This document shows positions 8,077-16,846 of a stretch of 64,000 nucleotides of DNA, one piece after another (the stretch's first letter is position 1; each line of letters opens with the position of its first letter). The notes beneath the pieces are model-generated. The model saw only the letters and a list, made by a program, of their open reading frames with translations, was not told the origin of the DNA and searched no databases. A program made the translations under genes and the position numbers. This DNA is from Serratia quinivorans (GTDB lineage Bacteria; Pseudomonadota; Gammaproteobacteria; Enterobacterales; Enterobacteriaceae). Where the stretch lies: positions 5,642,001-5,706,000 of the forward strand of contig UGYN01000002.1 of assembly GCA_900457075.1 (NCBI GenBank), written 5' to 3'.

Positions 8077-9495
8077 TCAGGCGTTTTTCAGCATCCACTC
8101 GATTTCGGTTTCGGTGATCAGGCGCTCAAACTGCACCAGCTCATCCGTTTTACAAGCCAGGTAAACATGGCTGAACCTTTCGCCCAGCAGGGCATTCAAT
8201 ACCGGCTGATGCTCAAACTCATACAGCGCATCGCTTTGGCGGATCGGAAACGGTAGCCCCTCCTGCTCCAGCCCGTTGCCAGTCACCGGCTCTTGCAGCG
8301 GCAGGGTGGTTTCCAGGCCGTAGACAATACCGGCCAGAATGGTCGCCATGACCAGATAAGGGTTGGCATCGGCACCGGCTACGCGATACTCCACGCGATG
8401 ACTGTCGCGATCGCCGCAGGGAATGCGCAGCGCCACGGTGCGGTTGTTATGGCCCCAGGACGCCTGGGTCGGCACGTACATGCCCGGCTGGAAACGACGA
8501 TAGGCGTTAACGTTCGGTGCCAGCAACGCAATAGAAGAAGGCATCAGGGCAATCATCCCGGCCAGCGCCTGTTTCAGCAGCGCGGAGTCTTCACCGTCGT
8601 CGTCTGCCAGTACGTTGTTGCCCTGCCGGTCCAGCATGCTGATATGCACGTGCATGCCGCTACCGGCGTGTTCTTCGTAGGGTTTGGCCATAAAGGTGGC
8701 CTGCATGTTGTGGTTTTCCGCCACCATGCGGATCAGGCGTTTTAATGCCAGCGCATGGTCACAGGCCTGCAGGACGTTGTCGGTATGATGCAGATTGACT
8801 TCAAACTGGCCGGGTGAAGCCTCCGCCACCGCACCGTCTGCCGGCAGGCCCTGCATACGCGCCAATTCGTCAATCTCGCTCAGCACGTCGGCAAAGTGGT
8901 TAAGATTGTCAACCGAATACACCTGGCTTTGGGTATTGCGCTCCTGAGTGCCCGGCGCACACGGCGGCTGCAGATAGCCTTCCGAATCGCGTTGGCGATC
9001 GATGAGATAGAACTCCAACTCTACCGCTACTACGGGGGATAGCCCGCGCTGACGCAAACGCTGCCACACTCGGTTCAGCACATTGCGCGGTTCAACGTCA
9101 AAGGGAGTACCATCTTCATCGAGCATGGTGAGCAGCACCTGGCCGATATATTGCGGATCCGCCGCCGACGGTGTCAGGGTGCCCAGCACCGGCACGCAGA
9201 TATGATCCGGCTCACCCAGCTCCTGCCCCAGCCCGGCTTCCTCAACCACATTGCCGAGAATATCCATCGCAAACACCGACGCCGGGAAGTAACACCCCTT
9301 CTCCAGTTTGCTCAACCCAGCGACCGGAATACGTTTGCCGCGGAAGCTGCCGTTAAGGTCGGTCAGCAGAACGTCAACGTGCTGAGTTAATGGATAACGC
9401 TCCAGGTAGTTCTTCACTTCACGCTGGAACGCGCTACTTCGCTTTTCTTCATGATGCTGAACAAAGTTTTCCACTTCTACTATGTTGGTCTGCAT
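8077..9495 (-). CDS. puuA: Gamma-glutamylputrescine synthetase PuuA
   Basis: The 472-residue enzyme has the glutamine-synthetase fold. It makes gamma-glutamylputrescine from glutamate, putrescine and ATP, the first step of the Puu pathway. The metal/ATP-binding Glu region VAVELEFYL is at residues 157-165, the conserved MAKPYEEHAGSGMHVHIS segment at 269-286, and NRTVALRIP further on. It is transcribed divergently from puuD across a 239-bp region with PuuR-like sites. In E. coli PuuR represses the cluster and putrescine relieves the repression. Confidence 0.95.
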   Translation of the reverse strand: MQTNIVEVENFVQHHEEKRSSAFQREVKNYLERYPLTQHVDVLLTDLNGSFRGKRIPVAGLSKLEKGCYFPASVFAMDILGNVVEEAGLGQELGEPDHICVPVLGTLTPSAADPQYIGQVLLTMLDEDGTPFDVEPRNVLNRVWQRLRQRGLSPVVAVELEFYLIDRQRDSEGYLQPPCAPGTQERNTQSQVYSVDNLNHFADVLSEIDELARMQGLPADGAVAEASPGQFEVNLHHTDNVLQACDHALALKRLIRMVAENHNMQATFMAKPYEEHAGSGMHVHISMLDRQGNNVLADDDGEDSALLKQALAGMIALMPSSIALLAPNVNAYRRFQPGMYVPTQASWGHNNRTVALRIPCGDRDSHRVEYRVAGADANPYLVMATILAGIVYGLETTLPLQEPVTGNGLEQEGLPFPIRQSDALYEFEHQPVLNALLGERFSHVYLACKTDELVQFERLITETEIEWMLKNA

Positions 9496-9734
9496 GATTC
9501 ACCCGCCATGTATGTTTTTGTCTGTGGTTCTCACACTTATTGCCATCGATGTTTTTTGACCATCTTGCTCAATATAATGTCCACCAATGAAACATAGATG
9601 CAACAAAATTGTTTTGCAAGTGTTACTTTGAGTTTGAATATTGCCCATTTGACTGCTAGATTTATAAAATATTGAACGAAAACGGCAGTGGAGAAGCTTA
9701 TCGTTCATAATTTCGAACATACCAAGGGGACAGC
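9496..9734. promoter_or_regulatory. puuA-puuD divergent promoter with PuuR-like sites
   Basis: The E. coli PuuR recognition sequence is AAAATATAATGAACA. A plus-strand match of 11/15 (TCAATATAATGTCCA) lies at 9569-9583. A shorter relative, AAAATATTGAACGAA, lies at 9666-9680, and an opposite-strand candidate containing GTTCATAATTTCGA at 9703-9716. The sites sit between the two divergent genes, where a repressor would block both promoters. Matches were made by eye. Confidence 0.55.
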
Positions 9735-10496
9735 ATGGGCAATATATTTAACAGACCGGTGGTCGGCGTAGTGATGTGCAGGTATAGGTTAAACGGGCAC
9801 CTCACTCAGACCTTGCAAGAAAAGTACCTAAATGCCGTAGTCGCTGCCGGAGGGCTGCCAATCGCCCTGCCACACGCGCTGGCTGAGCCGAAACTGCTGG
9901 AAGAATTGCTGGAGCACCTCGACGGTATTGTGCTGCCAGGCAGCCCCAGTAATGTGCAGCCGCACCTTTATGGTGAAAACGGCGATGAGCCTGACGCCGA
10001 TCCTGGGCGAGATGAATTGAGCCTGGCGCTGATCCGCCACTCGCTCGACAGGCGCATTCCCCTTTTCGCCATTTGCCGCGGCATGCAAGAAATGGTGGTC
10101 GCCAGCCAGGGCACCCTGCACCGCCGGCTGTTTGAATTACCCGAACTGCTCGAGCACCGTGAAGATCACGACCTGCCGCTGGAACAACAATACGCCCCCG
10201 CCCACGAAGTCATCGTTCAGGAAGGTGGCCTGCTCTCGCAACTGATACCGGATTGCAACAGATTCTGGGTGAACTCACTGCATGGCCAGGGGGCAAAAAC
10301 CCTTGGCCCCGGCGTACGTATTGAGGCCCACGCCGCCGATGGGTTGGTGGAGGCCATCAGCCTGCGCGACCAGCCTTTCGCGCTGGGTGTGCAATGGCAC
10401 CCGGAATGGAACAGTGAGGAGTACGCTCTGTCACGCCTGCTGTTTGAGGGTTTCATTAGCGCCTGCCGGAACTATCAAAAGGAAAAACGCCCATGA
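9735..10496 (+). CDS. puuD: Gamma-glutamyl-GABA hydrolase PuuD
   Basis: This 253-residue class I glutamine-amidotransferase-like hydrolase splits gamma-glutamyl-GABA into glutamate and GABA. The catalytic nucleophile is Cys114 in the nucleophile elbow FAICRGMQE, and the partners are His222 and Glu224 in GVQWHPEW. The start has AAGGGGACAGC before the ATG. The TGA overlaps the puuR ATG by 4 bp (ATGA), so the two are translationally coupled. Confidence 0.95.
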   Translation: MGNIFNRPVVGVVMCRYRLNGHLTQTLQEKYLNAVVAAGGLPIALPHALAEPKLLEELLEHLDGIVLPGSPSNVQPHLYGENGDEPDADPGRDELSLALIRHSLDRRIPLFAICRGMQEMVVASQGTLHRRLFELPELLEHREDHDLPLEQQYAPAHEVIVQEGGLLSQLIPDCNRFWVNSLHGQGAKTLGPGVRIEAHAADGLVEAISLRDQPFALGVQWHPEWNSEEYALSRLLFEGFISACRNYQKEKRP

Positions 10497-11050
10497 GCGA
10501 TGTCAGCTTGGCACCGGGAAAACGCCTGTCGCAAATCCGCCAGCAATTGGGATTGTCGCAGCGCCGCGCGGCCGAACTGTCTGGATTAACCCACAGCGCC
10601 ATCAGCACCATCGAGCAGGACAAGGTCAGCCCGGCCATCAGTACCTTGCAAAAACTGCTGACGGTGTATGGGCTGTCACTGTCGGCGTTTTTCGCCGAAC
10701 CGGAAATACCGGATGAACCACAGATTGTGATCGACAGCCAGGATCTGATTGAGATTGGCAGCCAGGGGGTATCGATGAAGTTGATCCACAACGGCGACCC
10801 TAATCGCACCCTGGCGATGATGATCGAAACCTATGAACCGGGTACCACCACCGGCGAACGCATCAAGCATCAGGGGGAAGAGATTGGCACCCTGCTGGAA
10901 GGCGAAGTGGTTTTGCAGGTCAACGGGCAGGCCTATCACCTGTCGGCCGGGCAGAGCTACGCCATCAACACCGGCATTCCCCACAGTTTCAGCAACACGT
11001 CGGCGCGGATTTGCCGGATTATCAGCGCCCATACGCCGACGACATTCTGA
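10493..11050 (+). CDS. puuR: Putrescine-responsive repressor PuuR
   Basis: The 185-residue regulator has an N-terminal Xre-type helix-turn-helix (about residues 9-60, LSQIRQQLGLSQRRAAELSG) and a C-terminal cupin domain (about 105-180) thought to sense putrescine. PuuR represses puuAP and puuDRCB in E. coli. The gene overlaps puuD by 4 bp and precedes puuC by 15 bp, so it is part of the operon it is expected to control. Confidence 0.93.
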   Translation: MSDVSLAPGKRLSQIRQQLGLSQRRAAELSGLTHSAISTIEQDKVSPAISTLQKLLTVYGLSLSAFFAEPEIPDEPQIVIDSQDLIEIGSQGVSMKLIHNGDPNRTLAMMIETYEPGTTTGERIKHQGEEIGTLLEGEVVLQVNGQAYHLSAGQSYAINTGIPHSFSNTSARICRIISAHTPTTF

Positions 11051-11065
11051 TCAACGGAGCAAGGT

Positions 11066-12562
11066 ATGGACTTCCACCATTTGCAGTATTGGCAACACCG
11101 GGCGCAGGCCCTGAAAATTGAGAACCGACTGTTTATCAATGGCCGCTATCAGCAGGCCGCCGAAGGCCAAACCTTTGCCGTGGAGGATCCTGCCGGGCAA
11201 CGTGAGTTGACCCAGGTTGCCCGGGGCACCAGCGTCGATATCGATCTGGCGGTCAGCGCAGCGCGTGAAGTATTTGAGCGCGGTGACTGGTCCAGGGCGG
11301 CTCCGGCACAACGCAAAACCACTTTGTTGCAGTTGGCGAACCTGATGGAACAGCATCAGGAGGAACTGGCGCTGCTGGAAACGCTGGATACCGGCAAACC
11401 GATCCGCCACAGCCTGCGCGATGACGTTCCGGGAGCCATCCGCTGCCTGCGCTGGTATGCCGAAGCGGTCGACAAGGTTTATGGCGAAATCGCCCCCACC
11501 GGCGGTGATGCGCTGGCGTTGATTGAACGCGAGCCTATCGGCGTGGTCGGCGCCATCGTGCCGTGGAACTTTCCGCTGTTATTAGCCTGTTGGAAACTCG
11601 GCCCGGCGCTGGCCACCGGCAACAGCGTGATCCTTAAACCCTCTGAAAAATCCCCGTTGACCGCCATCTATCTGGGCAAGCTGGCCCAACTGGCCGGATT
11701 GCCGGACGGCGTGCTGAACATTGTTCCAGGCTACGGTCACGATGCCGGTAAGGCATTGGCGCTGCACAACGACGTCGACGCCCTGACCTTCACCGGATCC
11801 ACCCAGGTCGCCAAACAACTGATGATTTACGCCGGCCAATCCAATATGAAACGAGTCTGGCTGGAGGCCGGCGGCAAGAGCGCCAATATCATCTTTGCCG
11901 ACTGCCCGGATCTGGACAAGGCCGCGCAGAGTGCCGCCGCCGGCATCTTCTATAATCAGGGACAGGTGTGCATTGCCGGCACCCGACTGTTGGTGGAAGA
12001 GAGTATTCAGCAAGAGTTCTTACAGGCGCTGCGACGACATGCGGCAGCCTTCACCCCAGGCGATCCACTCGATCCGGCGACGGTGATGGGCACGCTGATC
12101 GATCAGGGCCACTGCGAGAAAGTGGCTGACTACATCGAACAGGGCCTGAGCCAGGGTGCCGACCTGTTCCTCGACGGCCGCGAACACCCACAGAGCGGCC
12201 ATGTCGGCTACCTCGGCCCGACCATTCTTACCCAGGTGGATAACACCATGAGCGTGGCGCGTGACGAGATTTTTGGCCCGGTATTGGCCGTCACCAGTTT
12301 TAGCGGTGAACAGCAGGCCATGCAGTTGGCCAACGACAGCGACTACGGTCTGGGCGCCGCCATCTGGACGCGTGACCTGTCCCGCGCCCACCGACTGGCA
12401 CGCCAGTTAAAAGCCGGTACGGTGTTCGTCAATAACTACAATGACGGCGATATGACAGTGCCCTTCGGCGGCTACAAGCAAAGCGGCAACGGTCGCGACA
12501 AATCGCTGCACGCGCTGGAAAAATTCACCGAACTGAAAACCACCTGGATTTCGCTGGAATAA
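11066..12562 (+). CDS. puuC: Gamma-glutamyl-gamma-aminobutyraldehyde dehydrogenase PuuC
   Basis: This 498-residue NAD(P)-dependent aldehyde dehydrogenase oxidises gamma-glutamyl-gamma-aminobutyraldehyde to gamma-glutamyl-GABA. The cofactor-site segment VPWNFPLLL is at about 165-173, the general base Glu267 is in LEAGGKS and the nucleophile Cys302 in YNQGQVCIAG. Length and motifs are standard. It follows puuR by 15 bp with a GGAGCAAGG ribosome site and is followed by puuB after 11 bp. Confidence 0.95.
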   Translation: MDFHHLQYWQHRAQALKIENRLFINGRYQQAAEGQTFAVEDPAGQRELTQVARGTSVDIDLAVSAAREVFERGDWSRAAPAQRKTTLLQLANLMEQHQEELALLETLDTGKPIRHSLRDDVPGAIRCLRWYAEAVDKVYGEIAPTGGDALALIEREPIGVVGAIVPWNFPLLLACWKLGPALATGNSVILKPSEKSPLTAIYLGKLAQLAGLPDGVLNIVPGYGHDAGKALALHNDVDALTFTGSTQVAKQLMIYAGQSNMKRVWLEAGGKSANIIFADCPDLDKAAQSAAAGIFYNQGQVCIAGTRLLVEESIQQEFLQALRRHAAAFTPGDPLDPATVMGTLIDQGHCEKVADYIEQGLSQGADLFLDGREHPQSGHVGYLGPTILTQVDNTMSVARDEIFGPVLAVTSFSGEQQAMQLANDSDYGLGAAIWTRDLSRAHRLARQLKAGTVFVNNYNDGDMTVPFGGYKQSGNGRDKSLHALEKFTELKTTWISLE

Positions 12563-12573
12563 GGGCAAATATC

Positions 12574-13854
12574 ATGACTGAACATGTAAAAAGCTATTAT
12601 GCGGCCTCGGCCAACAGCCACGCGCCCTACCCGCAGCTGAATGACTCTATTGAATGCGACGTCTGCATCGTCGGCGGTGGCTATACCGGTCTGTCTTCCG
12701 CACTGTTTTTGGTAGAAGCCGGCTATAACGTGGTGCTGCTGGAATCGGCGCGCATCGGTTTCGGCGCCAGCGGCCGTAACGGCGGCCAATTGGTCAACTC
12801 TTACAGCCGCGATATTGACGTGATTGAACAACGCTATGGGGCAGAAAGCGCCCGCGTTCTCGGCAGTATGATGTTTGAGGGCGCAGAGATCATTCGCAGC
12901 CGTATCCAAAGGTACGCCATCGAATGTGACTATCGCCCCGGCGGCATCTTCGCCGCACTGAACAACCGGCAATACCATGCGTTGGTCGAGCAGAAACAGA
13001 ACTGGGAACGCTACGGTAATACTCAACTTGAGCTGCTGGACGCCGGGCGTATCCGTCAAGAGGTCAATAGCGAGCGCTACGTCGGCGCGCTGCTGGATCA
13101 TAGCGGTGGTCATATTCATCCATTGAATCTGGCACTCGGGGAAGCCGAAGCCATTCGCCTGCAGGGTGGGCGGATCTTCGAACAATCGGCCGTGACCAAC
13201 ATTCGCCACGGCGAACCGGCCATGGTCAGTACCGCTAATGGGCAGGTGAAGGCGCGTTATGTGATCGTGGCCGGTAACGCTTATCTGGGCGATAAGCTGG
13301 AGCCAAGACTGGCCAAATGCAGCATGCCGTGCGGCACGCAGGTGGTTGCCACCGAGCCGCTGGCACCGGAAGTGGCTCAGTCGCTGATCCCGCAAAATTA
13401 CTGCGTCGAGGACTGCAACTATCTGCTGGATTATTACCGTATTACCGGTGATAACCGCCTGCTGTACGGCGGCGGCGTGGTGTACGGTGCCCGCGATCCG
13501 GACGATATCGACAATCTGATCCGCCCGAAACTGCTGAAAACCTTCCCACAGTTAAAAGGGGTAAATATCGACTACCGCTGGACCGGCAATTTCCTGCTGA
13601 CGCTGTCGCGTATGCCACAGTTCGGCCGACTGGAAAACAACGTCTATTACATGCAGGGCTACAGCGGCCACGGCGTGACCTGTACCCATCTGGCGGGTAA
13701 ATTGATTGCCGAGTTAATGCAGGGCGATGCGGAACGCTTCGATGCCTTTGCCAAACTGCCGCACCTGCCGTTCTTCGGCGGCCGCAACCTGCAAATTCCG
13801 TTTACCGCCATCGGCGCGGCCTACTACACACTGCGCGATCGGATCGGGGTGTAA
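12574..13854 (+). CDS. puuB: Gamma-glutamylputrescine oxidoreductase PuuB
   Basis: This 426-residue FAD-dependent amine oxidase of the DadA/GlpD type oxidises gamma-glutamylputrescine to the aldehyde, releasing ammonia and hydrogen peroxide. The FAD-binding GxGxxG segment is at about residues 33-38 (VGGGYTGLSSALFL), and the family-typical YMQGYSGHGVTCTHLAGKL lies near the C-terminus. It is the last gene of this operon: puuE (GABA transaminase), next in E. coli, is absent and a GC-rich hairpin follows. Confidence 0.95.
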   Translation: MTEHVKSYYAASANSHAPYPQLNDSIECDVCIVGGGYTGLSSALFLVEAGYNVVLLESARIGFGASGRNGGQLVNSYSRDIDVIEQRYGAESARVLGSMMFEGAEIIRSRIQRYAIECDYRPGGIFAALNNRQYHALVEQKQNWERYGNTQLELLDAGRIRQEVNSERYVGALLDHSGGHIHPLNLALGEAEAIRLQGGRIFEQSAVTNIRHGEPAMVSTANGQVKARYVIVAGNAYLGDKLEPRLAKCSMPCGTQVVATEPLAPEVAQSLIPQNYCVEDCNYLLDYYRITGDNRLLYGGGVVYGARDPDDIDNLIRPKLLKTFPQLKGVNIDYRWTGNFLLTLSRMPQFGRLENNVYYMQGYSGHGVTCTHLAGKLIAELMQGDAERFDAFAKLPHLPFFGGRNLQIPFTAIGAAYYTLRDRIGV

Positions 13855-13860
13855 AGCACG

Positions 13861-13890
13861 CAGGCCCGGCGTTTAGCCTTGCCGGGCCTG
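13861..13890. terminator. Hairpin between convergent puuB and budC
   Basis: CAGGCCCGGC and GCCGGGCCTG form a perfect 10-bp stem with a 10-nt loop between two convergent genes. No clear T-run follows on either strand. Confidence 0.55.
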
Positions 13891-13901
13891 ATGATTAACG
13901 C

Positions 13902-14657
13902 TTAAACAATCTTCGGTTGGCCGTCTGAGGCGGTCGCCCCACCGTCAACCGGGATATTGGCACCGTTGATAAAGCTGGCGTCGTCACTGGCCAGGAATGC
14001 CATCACCGCAGCCACTTCTTCCGGCTCTGCCGCCCGGCCCAAAGCAATGCGTTCGTTGAATTTGTCGCGGATCTCCTGCGGCCAGCCGTTGGTCATATTG
14101 GTTTTTACCAGGCTCGGGCACACCGAGTTCACCCGCACGCCATCACCACCGTGATCGAGCGCCATGGCACGCGTCAGGTTTACCACTGCCCCTTTGGCCG
14201 CGCAGTAATATGCCGCGCCCCAGTCGCCGCCCAGGCCAGAGACCGATGCGGTGTTAACGATGCAGCCTTTGGTTTTCAGCAGATACGGCATGGCAAACTT
14301 GGAACAGAACACCACGCCGTCAATATCGACCCCGGCGATGCGACGCCAGTCAGCTACGCTGGTTTCCAGCACGCTACCCGCAACGTGCACACCGGCATTG
14401 TTTAACAGCACGTCGATGCGGCCCAATTTCTCCGCGACTTCGTTCATCATTTTTTCAACCGCGACGTGGTCAGAAACGTCGATATGCACCGCCAGTGCCT
14501 TGCCTTTCGGCAGCGAGGCCGCCACTTTATCTACCGCTTCCTTTGCCCAGTCAGCCAGCACCACGGTTGCGCCCTCAGCGGAAAACCGGCGTGCCGCCGC
14601 TTCCCCCATCCCGTTGCCTGCCCCGGTGATGATGACCACTTTATTGTCGAAACGCAT
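13902..14657 (-). CDS. budC: meso-2,3-butanediol dehydrogenase (SDR family)
   Basis: The 251-residue short-chain dehydrogenase has the cofactor motif TGAGNGMG (11-18), NNAG (86-89), catalytic Ser138 and the Y151-x3-K155 pair. It closely resembles the meso-2,3-butanediol dehydrogenase of Serratia marcescens as I remember it, including the tail with Gln247. The enzyme interconverts acetoin and 2,3-butanediol with NAD(H) in the fermentative butanediol pathway. The start at 14657 follows GGAGGAGTT; an extension to 14687 is less likely. budA and budB are not in the window. Confidence 0.75.
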   Translation of the reverse strand: MRFDNKVVIITGAGNGMGEAAARRFSAEGATVVLADWAKEAVDKVAASLPKGKALAVHIDVSDHVAVEKMMNEVAEKLGRIDVLLNNAGVHVAGSVLETSVADWRRIAGVDIDGVVFCSKFAMPYLLKTKGCIVNTASVSGLGGDWGAAYYCAAKGAVVNLTRAMALDHGGDGVRVNSVCPSLVKTNMTNGWPQEIRDKFNERIALGRAAEPEEVAAVMAFLASDDASFINGANIPVDGGATASDGQPKIV

Positions 14658-15105
14658 AAGAACTCCTCCATGTGAATGTATTTTCATAAATCATACAAAT
14701 ACTGATTGAGTCCGAGGATAAAACTCATGGGCGGAGAGGGACAGTCAAAACGTGCGGTTTACTAATCACAAAGAGGTATCTGGTGCAAATTCAATGCGCT
14801 AAGTCAGGCATTATCGGAATTAAGCCAAGTATTTGATAGGGTTAATAAAATTCATTGCAGTGACTATTCCCGCTGTGCATTATCACCTATCAATAAGTCC
14901 CGTACCGGCGCGATAACGCAGTTGGCGTGCATAAAAAACCATCGCCTTCACCTGCCTTTATCGTTCCTTAAATAGAACGATGCATCCTGAGTTAACCCTC
15001 TAGCGGAATTTTCCCCTGCCCCTACACTGTTTCCAAACACTGAGATTACATCTTGGTTAGGCAGCGTTAATTGTTTTCAACGTCCCGATTACAGAGGAAT
15101 AAAAG
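14658..15105. other. 448-bp intergenic region between divergent genes
   Basis: The region carries the upstream sequences of the divergent budC and YcaC-like genes. The only structure I see is a short inverted repeat CGTTC-N8-GAACG around 14964-14981. I see no gene in it. Confidence 0.4.
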
Positions 15106-15786
15106 ATGAGTACTCCAGCAAACTTTAATGGCCAGCGTCCTGTTATTGATGCTAATGACGCGGTCATGTTGTTGATTGACCACCAGAGTGGCCTGTTCCA
15201 AACCGTCGGCGATATGCCAATGACGGAACTGCGCGCTCGCGCTGGTGCCCTGGCCAGTATCGCTACGCTTAGCAAGTTGCCGGTCATTACCACAGCATCA
15301 GTACCGCAAGGTCCGAATGGCCCTTTAATCCCTGAGATCCACCAAAATGCCCCGCATGCGCAATATGTGGCGCGCAAAGGTGAGATCAACGCCTGGGATA
15401 ACCCGGATTTTGTTGCAGCCGTTAAAGCGACCGGCCGCAAAACTCTGATTATCGCCGGTACCATCACCAGTGTTTGCATGGCCTTCCCGTCGATCAGCGC
15501 CGTTGCCGAAGGCTATAAAGTCTTTGCCGTTATCGACGCCTCGGGTACTTATTCGAAAATGGCGCAGGAAATTACCCTGGCGCGTGTGGTACAGGCAGGT
15601 GTGGTACCGATCGATACCGCCGGCGTGGCCTCTGAACTTCAGGGCAGCTGGAATCGCGAGGATGCACAACAATGGGCCGAGGTTTACACCAAAATCTTCC
15701 CTGCGTATCAACTGCTGATTGAAAGCTACGTTAAAGCCCAGGACGTAGTGAAAAATAACGAAGTGCTGGATTCCCAGCGCGACTAA
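15106..15786 (+). CDS. Isochorismatase-like cysteine hydrolase, YcaC-related
   Basis: The 226-residue protein has the isochorismatase-like fold. The expected catalytic triad is visible: Asp25 (LLIDHQ), Lys91 (ARKGEIN) and Cys124 (TSVCMA). It resembles the YcaC group of hydrolases, whose natural substrate is not established. The ATG follows AGAGGAATAAAAG. It is monocistronic and diverges from budC across a 448-bp gap. Confidence 0.8.
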   Translation: MSTPANFNGQRPVIDANDAVMLLIDHQSGLFQTVGDMPMTELRARAGALASIATLSKLPVITTASVPQGPNGPLIPEIHQNAPHAQYVARKGEINAWDNPDFVAAVKATGRKTLIIAGTITSVCMAFPSISAVAEGYKVFAVIDASGTYSKMAQEITLARVVQAGVVPIDTAGVASELQGSWNREDAQQWAEVYTKIFPAYQLLIESYVKAQDVVKNNEVLDSQRD

Positions 15787-15850
15787 CGCTCATGCTCTGG
15801 CTGGTCTGCTTCCCCCTGGGCCAGCCCTGTTCACCTGAGCAATATGCATA

Positions 15851-15875
15851 AAAAAACCCCGGCTTTCGGCCAGGG
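15851..15875 (-). terminator. Weak hairpin with minus-strand T-run
   Basis: CCCCGGC (15857-15863) pairs with GCCAGGG (15869-15875) with one mismatch. On the minus strand a run of T follows. It could back up the terminator of the cold-shock gene. Confidence 0.35.
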
Positions 15876-15972
15876 TCATCAATGTTTGTCGGTCACTTTC
15901 CCGACTGTCATGTTATGGCGTAAGCGTCCGTCCAACACTCCAACCTTACGCAGCCTAAGCACAACTTTTTCA

Positions 15973-16037
15973 CAACAGCAAAATAGACTCAATCGCGGCC
16001 GCTATTATTATTACGACGCCAATCTTTTTTGCTGTTG
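15973..16037. repeat. 11-bp inverted repeat, 43-nt spacing
   Basis: CAACAGCAAAA (15973-15983) is the exact reverse complement of TTTTGCTGTTG (16027-16037). A second small palindrome (CCAATA ... TATTGG) follows at 16038-16057. The 403-bp gap 15787-16189 is otherwise without a convincing gene. The repeat could be an RNA stem or the ends of a tiny element. Confidence 0.5.
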
Positions 16038-16082
16038 CCAATAACTATTGCTATTGGAATATTCTGAATATAAATATTTTAG

Positions 16083-16110
16083 ATAAACTCCGGGTAATCC
16101 CGGAGTTTAT
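16083..16110. terminator. Terminator of the cold-shock gene
   Basis: ATAAACTCCGGG and CCCGGAGTTTAT form a perfect 12-bp stem with a TAAT loop, about 80 bp after the csp stop. It is strong in both directions. Confidence 0.75.
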
Positions 16111-16189
16111 TCAGGTAATTCTTTTATTTCTTAGCTGCTCCGGTTTACACCTTCTTCGCTATCGTAAGAAATAAAACACTACCTATAAA

Positions 16190-16402
16190 TTATAAAACTA
16201 CTACGTTGCCAGCAGAAGGACCCTTCTGACCGTTTTCGATAGTGAATTCAACGCGCTGACCTTCATCAAGCGTTTTGAAATCATTGCTCTGGATAGCGGA
16301 GAAGTGCACGAACACGTCTTTGCTGCCGTCTGCCGGGGAGATAAAGCCAAAACCTTTACCTGCATCAAACCATTTTACCAAACCAGTCATTTTAGTAGAC
16401 AT
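16190..16402 (-). CDS. CspA-family cold-shock RNA chaperone
   Basis: The 70-residue single cold-shock domain has RNP1 (KGFGFI, 16-21) and RNP2 (VFVHF, 30-34). These proteins bind single-stranded RNA and DNA and melt RNA structure in the cold. The N-terminus ([12 protein letters not shown]) is closer to the cold-inducible CspA/CspB/CspG group than to constitutive CspE/CspC. The 177-nt cspA-type leader upstream supports cold induction. Two unusual residues are visible: Asp13 where WFN is normal, and Gly15. Confidence 0.92.
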   Translation of the reverse strand: MSTKMTGLVKWFDAGKGFGFISPADGSKDVFVHFSAIQSNDFKTLDEGQRVEFTIENGQKGPSAGNVVVL

Positions 16403-16579
16403 AGATATTTCCTTTATATTTTTGAGACGCCATAAGGCGATTGAGGTCTGTTTTTATTGGAAACTTACTTGGGCACTAGAGAAGGAAATTCGCGGAAGAA
16501 GAGGTATCTATGGGATATCACTAATACTGAGAACTGCTTTACTAAAACTGCTTTCATAAGGTCTGTACTACAAACCGAT
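16403..16579 (-). promoter_or_regulatory. cspA-type 5' leader with cold box
   Basis: The minus-strand leader begins near 16579 with a sequence very close to the E. coli cspA cold box (CGGTTTG..GTACAGACC; complement at 16559-16577), followed by the AAAGCAG segment also found in cspA. Nearer the gene is a small hairpin, CGCCTTATGGCG. In E. coli this leader is a temperature-responsive RNA structure controlling translation and stability. The start codon has AAAGGAAA before it. Confidence 0.75.
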
Positions 16580-16586
16580 GACGCTA

Positions 16587-16614
16587 TTTATACACGAGGT
16601 ATTTATTTAAGCAA
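16587..16614 (-). promoter_or_regulatory. Promoter of the cold-shock gene
   Basis: The minus-strand -35 is TTGCTT (16609-16614) and the -10 is TATAAA (16587-16592), with a 16-bp spacer and an extended TG before the -10. The predicted start falls at about 16579, the beginning of the cold-box leader. Confidence 0.65.
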
Positions 16615-16678
16615 GAGTTATTTAAATTTAAGTCTCTTCCCCCACCTCCGCATTACGCCATTTATCTTCAATCTCTGT

Positions 16679-16705
16679 ACCTGTGGCGTCAGCACAGGTT
16701 TTGTT
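16679..16705 (+). terminator. Orphan terminator-like hairpin
   Basis: ACCTGTG (16679-16685) and CACAGGT (16693-16699) form a 7-bp stem followed by TTTGTTATT. It lies between the two divergent promoters of the csp gene and the lipoprotein gene, where no plus-strand gene ends. Confidence 0.4.
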
Positions 16706-16846
16706 ATTGTGTTGATGCTTAATTGTAATAAAACCTTAACATAAACCTGACAAATCAATAAGTTCTCGACACCGGCATCGCCAAATTGCTAGGATCGCAA
16801 TTGTGATCTATCGGATAATGACTTGTGTGATTGTGACAGGATAGTT

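Noticed and set aside
12472..13395. A 307-codon minus-strand frame over puuB
   Set aside because: Shadow of puuB; no ribosome site and no recognisable motifs.
15844..16044. A 66-aa plus-strand ORF
   Set aside because: It runs through a hairpin and the 11-bp inverted repeat, has no ribosome site, and ends in low-complexity Tyr and Cys runs.
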